Shown here: in pieces, positions 17,410 through 22,758 of the stretch | How the letters are laid out: each line of letters begins with the position of its first letter | How positions within the stretch are numbered: the stretch's first letter is position 1 | Assembly (NCBI GenBank): GCA_947494085.1 | Contig: CANLTP010000007.1 | Span: 1 to 22,758, forward strand | Length of the DNA stretch: 22,758 nt | Origin: Actinomycetota bacterium | GTDB taxonomy: Bacteria; Actinomycetota; Actinomycetes; Nanopelagicales; Nanopelagicaceae | Reading direction: 5' to 3' | Position numbers and translations under genes: made by a program | The notes under the pieces: generated by a model | The model's input: only the letters and a program-made list of their open reading frames with translations | Databases searched by the model: none | Told to the model about the DNA's origin: nothing

Positions 17410-18462
17410 CTAGGCATCAGAGGCGGGTGTGTCGAAAAAATCCAGCTGTCCCGTTGAGCCAATCGGTGCTTTTAAGCCCAGATGTTCGAATCCCGCAGGT
17501 GTGGCAATGCGACCACGCGGGGTTCGTGAGATAAATCCCATCCGAACTAGAAATGGTTCAGCCAGAGATTCAATAGTTTCGGCTTCTTCACCAATCGCCA
17601 TGGCCAGCGTTGAAATCCCTACCGGACCCCCATTGAATCGCTTTACCAAGGTTTCTAGAACGCCAAGATCAAGACGATCTAAACCAATTGCATCAACTTC
17701 ATACATCTCAAGGGCTGCTTTTGCCTCTTTGATATCGACCTTGCCATTTGAATGCACCTGCGCGTAATCACGAACTCTGCGTAGCAAACGATTCGCTACT
17801 CGAGGTGTTCCTCTGGAACGTGAACCAAGTTCACGTATCGCTTCTTCGCTAATCTCTATTCCCATCAAAGCTGCACTTCGCTTAACAATTACTGAAAGTT
17901 CAGCATCTTCATAAAAATCAAGTTGTGCGGTAAATCCAAATCGATCTCGCAGTGGACTTGGAAGCAAACCAGCGCGAGTTGTTGCACCAACCAATGTGAA
18001 ATGTGGAAGTTCTAATGGGATTGCAGTTGCTCCTGCACCTTTGCCAACAATTACATCTACTCGAAAATCTTCCATCGCTAGATAGAGAAGTTCTTCAGCT
18101 GGCCGTGACATCCGATGGATCTCATCCAAAAACAAAATCTCACCTTCCACCAGTGATGAAAGTATCGATGCTAAATCTCCTGCATGTTGAATTGCCGGCC
18201 CACTAGTAATCCGAATCGGTGCATTCATTTCTGAAGCAATGATCATCGCAAGAGTTGTCTTTCCTAAACCTGGTGGCCCTGAAAGTAAAACGTGATCTGC
18301 GGGCGAATTGCGATTTCTTGCGGCAGAAAGCAGAAGGTCTAATTGGTTTGCTACACGTTTTTGACCCACAAACTCTTGCAAAGTCTTTGGGCGAAGCGCT
18401 AACTCTTGGGTTCGCTCGAACTCATCTGAATTCGAATCAACAACTCTCTTCTCGTCGCTCAT
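17410..18462 (-). CDS. ruvB: Holliday junction branch migration helicase RuvB
   Basis: A 350-residue AAA+ motor that drives branch migration of Holliday junctions together with RuvA. Motifs in order: [13 protein letters not shown] (22-34), Walker A G-P-P-G-L-G-K-T (62-69), Walker B F-L-D-E-I-H-R-M (111-118) and sensor region L-V-G-A-T-T-R-A-G. Arginine-rich R-D-R-F-G-F follows. The C-terminal winged helix ends with the R-T-P-R-G-R motif that contacts DNA. The length is normal. The ATG lies two bases after the ruvA stop, so ruvC-ruvA-ruvB form a compact operon as in most Actinobacteria. Confidence 0.97.
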   Translation of the reverse strand: MSDEKRVVDSNSDEFERTQELALRPKTLQEFVGQKRVANQLDLLLSAARNRNSPADHVLLSGPPGLGKTTLAMIIASEMNAPIRITSGPAIQHAGDLASILSSLVEGEILFLDEIHRMSRPAEELLYLAMEDFRVDVIVGKGAGATAIPLELPHFTLVGATTRAGLLPSPLRDRFGFTAQLDFYEDAELSVIVKRSAALMGIEISEEAIRELGSRSRGTPRVANRLLRRVRDYAQVHSNGKVDIKEAKAALEMYEVDAIGLDRLDLGVLETLVKRFNGGPVGISTLAMAIGEEAETIESLAEPFLVRMGFISRTPRGRIATPAGFEHLGLKAPIGSTGQLDFFDTPASDA

Positions 18463-18464
18463 AT

Positions 18465-19067
18465 TTAACCGCGACCTCGATTTTGTAGCGCTAACTTCAG
18501 AAGTTCGGAAATATCAGTTTCATCAATCTTTGCACCAAGGTCACTTGCAACTGAATCAATTGTCGCCTCAGCATCTCTCGCTGTGAAGCCAAGCCCGATT
18601 AAGGCACTTTGCAATTGAGTTCGCCAATGCGATTTAGCACTCTTACCTGAACCCTGGGTTCGAACTAAGTCACCCACTTTATCTTTCAACTCTAGAACAG
18701 TGCGTTGCGCACCTTTCTTTCCAAGTCCGGGAATTCGCTCTAGCGCAGCTGAATTCTCGCTCGCAATCGCACTTGCTAATTCTTCTGGTTCGTAAATTGA
18801 AAGTGCAGATTGCGCAACCTTTGGGCCAATACCACTAACAGTTTGCAATAAATCAAAGAAGTCACGCGAATTGGATCGATCAAAGCCAAATAGCGTTAGG
18901 GAATCTTCCCGAACCACGAGGGTTGTGAATATCTCTGCATGCGTTCCAACAACTAGAGACGCTGAAAACCTTGCTGGAAGTGATACTTGAATACCAACTC
19001 CCCCAACTTCGATTACTGCAGAATTTAGAGTCGTTGCTTTAACAACTCCCGATACTGAGGCAATCAT
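18465..19067 (-). CDS. ruvA: Holliday junction DNA helicase subunit RuvA
   Basis: A 200-residue DNA-binding protein that forms the tetrameric platform on four-way junctions and recruits RuvB. The N-terminal OB-fold begins M-I-A-S-V-S-G-V. The middle helix-hairpin-helix region has V-S-G-I-G-P-K-V-A (93-101) and I-P-G-L-G-K-K-G-A (128-136), which bind the DNA backbone. The C-terminal domain (about 150-195) is the flexible RuvB-binding part, containing L-G-F-T-A-R-D-A. The start overlaps the ruvC stop by 4 bp (ATGA), so translation is coupled. No irregularity is seen. Confidence 0.96.
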   Translation of the reverse strand: MIASVSGVVKATTLNSAVIEVGGVGIQVSLPARFSASLVVGTHAEIFTTLVVREDSLTLFGFDRSNSRDFFDLLQTVSGIGPKVAQSALSIYEPEELASAIASENSAALERIPGLGKKGAQRTVLELKDKVGDLVRTQGSGKSAKSHWRTQLQSALIGLGFTARDAEATIDSVASDLGAKIDETDISELLKLALQNRGRG

Positions 19068-19603
19068 TTCTTGGCCACCTTTGCTAATCGCGCTTTCTCT
19101 TTGGCAACAGCTAATTCAATACGTGCGTTACCAGAACCTCGCCAATGATGGCAGATTGCAAGGGCCAAAGCGTCGGTGCTATCCACGGGTTTTGGAATTT
19201 CTTTTAAAGAGAGCAGTTTTTGCACCATAAGTGCAACTTGTTTCTTATCCGCACGACCGGAACCAGTTACAGCAGCCTTAACTTCAGTTGGCGTATGCAT
19301 TGCTACCGGAATTCCGGCACGGGCTGCAATAAGTAGCGCAACACCAGCGGCTTGCCCGGTCGACATCGCAGTTCGAATATTTAGCTGGGAGAAAACTCGT
19401 TCAACAGCAATCACATCGGGTTTGTATTCCTTAATCCAAACCAATAATTGCGTTTCAAGTTCTAGCAATCTATGAGCGAGTTCGATATCGGTAGAAGTTT
19501 GGATAACCCCAACTCCGACCATCACTAATTTTTGCGCTGCGCCATTCTCAACAATTCCGAGTCCGCATCTTGTTAACCCTGGATCGACCCCGAGAACGCG
19601 CAT
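19064..19603 (-). CDS. ruvC: Holliday junction resolvase RuvC
   Basis: A 179-residue endonuclease that cuts four-way junctions after RuvAB branch migration. The four acidic catalytic residues are present: Asp7 in G-V-D-P-G, Glu68 in I-A-V-E-R-V-F, and Asp141 and Asp144 in [20 protein letters not shown] (114-123) is also typical. The C-terminus is lysine/alanine-rich and slightly longer than the E. coli protein, as in other Actinobacteria. The ATG lies a single base after the yebC stop without a clear ribosome site, so it probably relies on coupling to yebC. Confidence 0.96.
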   Translation of the reverse strand: MRVLGVDPGLTRCGLGIVENGAAQKLVMVGVGVIQTSTDIELAHRLLELETQLLVWIKEYKPDVIAVERVFSQLNIRTAMSTGQAAGVALLIAARAGIPVAMHTPTEVKAAVTGSGRADKKQVALMVQKLLSLKEIPKPVDSTDALALAICHHWRGSGNARIELAVAKEKARLAKVAKK

Positions 19604-19604
19604 C

Positions 19605-20354
19605 TTAAAGAGTAGCCATTACCTCATCTGATACATCAAAGTTTCCAAAGACGTTCTGCACGTCATCTAGCTCTTCGATTGCATCAATAAGAGCAAAAAC
19701 TTTCGCAGCACCTTCGGCATCAAGTGGAACCGAAACTGAAGGAAGGAACGAGGTATCCGCTGATTCGTAGTCGATTCCAGCGCCTTGCAGCGCGGTGCGA
19801 ACTGCAACGAGATCACTTGGCTCACTCACTATCTCAAATGATTCACCAAGATCTGTTACATCTTCAGCACCAGCATCTAGAACGTGTTCCAAAATTTTAT
19901 CTTCGGTAATCCCATTTGCTTTGGTGACAATTACTACGCCCTTGCGATTGAACATATAAGAAACTGAACCAGGGTCTGCCATTGAGCCACCGTTGCGAGT
20001 TACGGCAACGCGAACTTCGGAAGCCGCACGATTGCGATTATCAGATAAACATTCGATCATTAAAGCCACACCATTCGGACCGTAACCCTCATACATAATT
20101 GTTTGCCAATCAGCGCCACCGGATTCAAGACCAGCTCCGCGCTTAACCGCACGGTCAATATTGTCTGCCGGCATCGAATTCTTCTTAGCTTTTGCGATTG
20201 CATCAAATAACGTTGGGTTTCCAGTGATATCAGCGCCGCCATTTCGCGCAGCAACTTCGATTCCTTTAATCAGTTTCGCAAAATTCTTGGCACGCCTCGA
20301 ATCAATGATGGCTTTCTTGTGCTTAGTAGTTGCCCACTTGGAATGGCCTGACAC
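19605..20354 (-). CDS. yebC: YebC/PmpR family protein (TACO1-like)
   Basis: A 249-residue protein of standard YebC length. It opens with the family signature [13 protein letters not shown] (2-14) and carries [14 protein letters not shown] (54-67). [10 protein letters not shown] (88-97) follows. Family members have been described as transcriptional regulators and, more recently, as ribosome-associated factors that relieve stalling at proline stretches. Which applies here cannot be told from sequence. The start is GTG at 20354, with a perfect AGGAGG (20367-20362) seven bases upstream, the best ribosome site in the window. That suggests independent, strong translation even though pdxT ends only 42 bp upstream. 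Confidence 0.95.
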   Translation of the reverse strand: MSGHSKWATTKHKKAIIDSRRAKNFAKLIKGIEVAARNGGADITGNPTLFDAIAKAKKNSMPADNIDRAVKRGAGLESGGADWQTIMYEGYGPNGVALMIECLSDNRNRAASEVRVAVTRNGGSMADPGSVSYMFNRKGVVIVTKANGITEDKILEHVLDAGAEDVTDLGESFEIVSEPSDLVAVRTALQGAGIDYESADTSFLPSVSVPLDAEGAAKVFALIDAIEELDDVQNVFGNFDVSDEVMATL

Positions 20355-20361
20355 GGTGAAA

Positions 20362-20367
20362 CCTCCT
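20362..20367 (-). promoter_or_regulatory. Consensus Shine-Dalgarno fixing the yebC GTG start
   Basis: AGGAGG on the minus strand lies seven bases before GTG at 20354. It supports the GTG codon as the real start and marks the pdxT-yebC gap (20355-20396) as an independent translation start. I see no good promoter in the gap. Confidence 0.75.
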
Positions 20368-20396
20368 AGAAATCAATGGCTGTAGTTTATCTTGAA

Positions 20397-20987
20397 TTAT
20401 TTTTTGCAAACATCTTCTAGGAAATATCGATGCACTCGATTATCTCCGGTCAATTCTGGATGAAAAGCCGTAGCCAGCACGCTGCCCTGTCTAACGGCGA
20501 CGGGATGCTGCACGCCTGAAATCTCGACGCTGGCGAGAATTTCTACCTGCGAGCCATGTGATTCCACCCAAGGCGCCCGGATGAATACTCCCCTGATTGG
20601 CGCACCAGAAATAGTTTTGAAATCTAAATCAACTTCAAAAGATTCCGTCTGCCGGCCAAATGCATTGCGACGAACTTCCATATCAATTCCACCGAAAGTA
20701 TCTTGATCAGATGCTGGATCTAATATTGTTTTTGCAACCAGAATCATTCCGGCACATGAGCCATACGTTGGCATGCCTTCAGATATTCGTTTAGAGATTA
20801 AATCAAAAAGTCCAAATGCCTTTGCTAACTTGCTAATTGTTGTTGATTCGCCACCGGGAATAATCAGGGCATCGATTGCATTGATTTCGTCAGCGTTCTT
20901 AACTAATTTTCCAGTAACTCCACAATCGCCAAGTGCAGATAAATGTTCACGAAAATCGCCTTGGAGCGCTAGAACTCCAACGTTCAC
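20397..20987 (-). CDS. pdxT: Pyridoxal 5'-phosphate synthase glutaminase subunit PdxT
   Basis: A 196-residue class I glutamine amidotransferase that releases ammonia from glutamine and passes it to PdxS for vitamin B6 (PLP) synthesis. Visible motifs are V-L-A-L-Q-G-D-F-R-E-H (5-15), P-G-G-E-S-T-T (44-50), nucleophile Cys78 in G-S-C-A-G-M, and His176/Glu178 in A-F-H-P-E-L. The catalytic triad is therefore complete. The GTG start lies two bases after the pdxS stop, with only a weak ribosome site, so translation is likely coupled to pdxS. Length is normal for the family. Together the two genes give the deoxyxylulose-phosphate-independent route to PLP. Confidence 0.97.
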   Translation of the reverse strand: MNVGVLALQGDFREHLSALGDCGVTGKLVKNADEINAIDALIIPGGESTTISKLAKAFGLFDLISKRISEGMPTYGSCAGMILVAKTILDPASDQDTFGGIDMEVRRNAFGRQTESFEVDLDFKTISGAPIRGVFIRAPWVESHGSQVEILASVEISGVQHPVAVRQGSVLATAFHPELTGDNRVHRYFLEDVCKK

Positions 20988-20989
20988 TT

Positions 20990-21889
20990 CTACCAGCCCC
21001 GTTCGGCCAATCGATGTGGAACAGGTATGTCAGCAACATTTATGCCAACCATTGCTTCACCTAAACCACGGGATGCATCTGCAACAACTTTTGGATCTGT
21101 ATAGAAAGTAGTTGCTTTGACACAAGCGGCTGCGCGCTTGGCAGCGTCGCCAGATTTGAAAATTCCAGAACCAATAAACACACCATCGGCGCCAAGTTGC
21201 ATCATCATCGCGGCATCCGCTGGTGTTGCAATTCCGCCAGCTGTAAAGAGAACGACAGGAAGTTTTCCGGTCTCAGCAACTTCTTTGACTAGTGCGTATG
21301 GAGCTTGCAATTCTTTAGCTGCAACATAAAGTTCATCTTCGCGCATTGATGATAGGCGTCGAATTTCGCCACCGATTTTACGCATATGTGTTGTTGCGTT
21401 TGAAACATCGCCAGTTCCTGCTTCACCCTTAGAGCGAATCATTGCTGCGCCTTCACTGATACGGCGGAGCGCTTCACCAAGATTCGTTGCACCGCAGACA
21501 AAGGGAATAGTGAAATTCCATTTATCAATATGGTGTTCGTAATCGGCAGGCGTTAAAACTTCTGATTCATCGATGTAATCAACGTTTAAAGTCTGCAAAA
21601 TTTGTGCTTCAGCAAAGTGACCAATACGCACCTTCGCCATAACAGGAATTGAAACCGCAGCTTGAATTGCTTCAATCATGTCTGGATCAGACATTCTAGA
21701 AACTCCACCTTGAGCACGAATGTCTGCAGGAACACGCTCAAGCGCCATCACTGCAACTGCGCCAGTATCTTCGGCGATCTTCGCCTGTTCAACATTAACA
21801 ACGTCCATAATCACGCCGCCCTTAAGCATCTCGGCCATGCCGCGTTTTACTCGTGCGCCACCGACTTGGGCATCATTTGCTTTAGACAT
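20990..21889 (-). CDS. pdxS: Pyridoxal 5'-phosphate synthase subunit PdxS
   Basis: A 299-residue TIM-barrel synthase that builds PLP from ribose 5-phosphate, glyceraldehyde 3-phosphate and ammonia supplied by PdxT. Key residues are Asp29 in G-G-V-I-M-D-V, catalytic Lys86 in V-M-A-K-V-R-I-G-H, and Lys154 in [10 protein letters not shown]. These match the Bacillus Asp24/Lys81/Lys149 set. The C-terminus ends R-L-A-E-R-G-W. The ATG follows AGGAG with six bases of spacing. The 67-bp gap upstream (21890-21956) holds this ribosome site and an AT-rich palindrome (TTTTTAAAAA, 21914-21923). I could not find a convincing promoter or terminator there. Confidence 0.98.
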   Translation of the reverse strand: MSKANDAQVGGARVKRGMAEMLKGGVIMDVVNVEQAKIAEDTGAVAVMALERVPADIRAQGGVSRMSDPDMIEAIQAAVSIPVMAKVRIGHFAEAQILQTLNVDYIDESEVLTPADYEHHIDKWNFTIPFVCGATNLGEALRRISEGAAMIRSKGEAGTGDVSNATTHMRKIGGEIRRLSSMREDELYVAAKELQAPYALVKEVAETGKLPVVLFTAGGIATPADAAMMMQLGADGVFIGSGIFKSGDAAKRAAACVKATTFYTDPKVVADASRGLGEAMVGINVADIPVPHRLAERGW

Positions 21890-21956
21890 TATTTACTCCT
21901 GTTGTCCTTAATCTTTTTAAAAATCTGCTGTATTGAAACTGAGTGGAGGACAGAGT

Positions 21957-22758
21957 CTACTTCGACTTCTGCGGGCTCGCACTCTCGGCTGGAGCTGGAT
22001 ATTCGAGTTTAGGCTCAGTATCCGTTAGGGCGATCCAGACTTGGCCATCAGCAAAATTAGCAACTGTTCCATCGGCCAGGGTCCAAATTGTTCCTACTTG
22101 CGCACTGGGGCGCTCCCATTTAATTGAGACAATTTTGCCATCACGAAGCAAGTAGCCAGTGCCACTTCCGACGGTATTGCTCATTGGAGTTACGCCACCG
22201 AATTTATCGCCATAAATCGAATCCGTAATGGCTACTTTTTGAATCACGAAGTTAGCTGATCCAAGTTGGCGGCCATTTGAATCTAGATTTGGTTTGCCGT
22301 TAAATGTAAGTAACCAACGCTTTTCACTCTTCGACCAAGTCATTCCATACTTTGCGGCTGGCCACTTAACCTCAGCAGACGCCAGATCCTTTGCTAGCTC
22401 GCTACCTTTTCCAAACTGCCAACCAATTGATTTAACCGTATCAATTTTCTTACCTTCATCTTCAATCGTCTTTTTCAAAAGCGCTTTAGCATCGACCATC
22501 ATGTTGGTAGGTGCATACCTAGTTTTATCACTCTGATAAATCGAAGGTGGGTTGCGTTCCGCTGACATATTCTCCAGATTTGCTGCCGCAAGAACTGGTC
22601 GCATTTTGCTCTGAGCGCCACTGTATGCAAACCCAACCCGACCATATTGTTCGAGAATCTCAATGTCACTAATTCGGGCTGAACGAACTGGTCCAATTAG
22701 ATCCGGAATCTTATCCGTGAAAATCGCAGCTAACCTGGTTAGACCACCTTCAACCTGC
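21957..22758 (-). CDS. DUF3048 (YerB-like) protein, 5' end cut by window edge
   Basis: The frame ending at 21957 is open to the right edge, so an internal ATG at 22604 is not the start; 266 residues are visible and the N-terminus lies outside. The first residues, V-E-G-G-L-T-R-L-A-A-I-F and G-P-V-R-S-A-R, match the DUF3048 N-terminal domain. After a linker, the C-terminal DUF3048 domain shows Y-G-M-T-W-S-K-S-E-K-R-W, N-F-V-I-Q-K-V, G-S-G-T-G-Y-L-L-R-D-G-K and a final G-Q-V-W-I-A-L-T. The tail is proline/serine-rich. The family prototype YerB of Bacillus is a putative lipoprotein, so an exported, membrane-anchored protein is likely, but the signal region cannot be seen here. Function is unknown. 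It lies 67 bp upstream of pdxS in the same direction. Confidence 0.9.
   Translation of the reverse strand, partial: QVEGGLTRLAAIFTDKIPDLIGPVRSARISDIEILEQYGRVGFAYSGAQSKMRPVLAAANLENMSAERNPPSIYQSDKTRYAPTNMMVDAKALLKKTIEDEGKKIDTVKSIGWQFGKGSELAKDLASAEVKWPAAKYGMTWSKSEKRWLLTFNGKPNLDSNGRQLGSANFVIQKVAITDSIYGDKFGGVTPMSNTVGSGTGYLLRDGKIVSIKWERPSAQVGTIWTLADGTVANFADGQVWIALTDTEPKLEYPAPAESASPQKSK

Noticed and set aside
21890..21956. Terminator or promoter between DUF3048 and pdxS
   Set aside because: Only a short AT palindrome and the pdxS ribosome site are visible; no GC stem with T-run and no convincing -35/-10 pair.
21957..22604. DUF3048 gene starting at the ATG at 22604
   Set aside because: The same frame stays open to the window edge and encodes conserved DUF3048 residues upstream, so this ATG is internal.
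1..22758. tRNA genes, CRISPR arrays, insertion sequences, prophage or defence genes
   Set aside because: No cloverleaf-like sequence, regularly spaced repeats, transposase or defence-type proteins were seen; genes are packed core functions.

Overview
The window is a block of core bacterial genes from a low-to-moderate GC genome, almost all on the minus strand. The gene order pdxS-pdxT-yebC-ruvC-ruvA-ruvB-secD-secF-rel-(metallo-hydrolase)-hisS-aspS-...-alaS-ruvX-mltG is the one typical of Actinobacteria such as Mycobacterium. The AT-leaning codon use, 1-10 bp gaps, many 4-bp ATGA overlaps and missing spacer genes point to a genome-streamlined actinobacterium. A freshwater Nanopelagicales (acI, Planktophila/Nanopelagicus) type lineage is my best guess. 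That is inference from gene order and composition, not a proven assignment.

Layout, read in the direction of minus-strand transcription from the right edge. (1) 22758-21957: C-terminal part of a DUF3048/YerB-like gene that runs off the window. (2) 21889-20397: pdxS and pdxT, the two subunits of PLP synthase. (3) 20354-17410: yebC, ruvC, ruvA, ruvB (YebC-family protein and the Holliday-junction resolution complex). (4) 17398-14758: secD and secF, protein-export motor subunits, with no yajC between ruvB and secD. (5) 14711-12540: a bifunctional (p)ppGpp synthetase/hydrolase. (6) 11212-12543: a DUF349 coiled-coil protein, the only plus-strand gene; its stop codon overlaps the rel stop codon tail to tail. 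(7) 11034-7300: a glyoxalase-II-like metallo-hydrolase, hisS and aspS. (8) 7282-4365: a small lipoprotein gene overlapping a divergent membrane FtsH-like AAA+/zinc protease gene. (9) 4339-1: DUF948 membrane protein, alaS, ruvX and the start of mltG, cut by the left edge.

Functionally the window joins translation (three aminoacyl-tRNA synthetases), stringent control, recombination/repair, Sec export, vitamin B6 synthesis and cell-wall synthesis. Genes 11034 down to 1 are so tightly packed that they could form one long transcription unit, possibly divided by AT-rich hairpins at 9071-9090 and 4342-4378. The only real intergenic control region is the 177-bp divergent gap at 11035-11211. It holds a candidate promoter, a perfect 12-bp palindrome and a leader hairpin.

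The least ordinary element is the lipoprotein + FtsH-like protease pair at 4365-7282. It sits between aspS and DUF948-alaS, where other Actinobacteria often carry rarA and other genes. The protease keeps Walker A, Walker B, HExxH and the third zinc-ligand Asp. It has extra N-terminal membrane segments and two insertions in the ATPase domain, one glycine-rich. I saw no tRNA, rRNA, CRISPR array, insertion sequence, prophage or classical defence system. No stretch over 300 bases lacks a gene.
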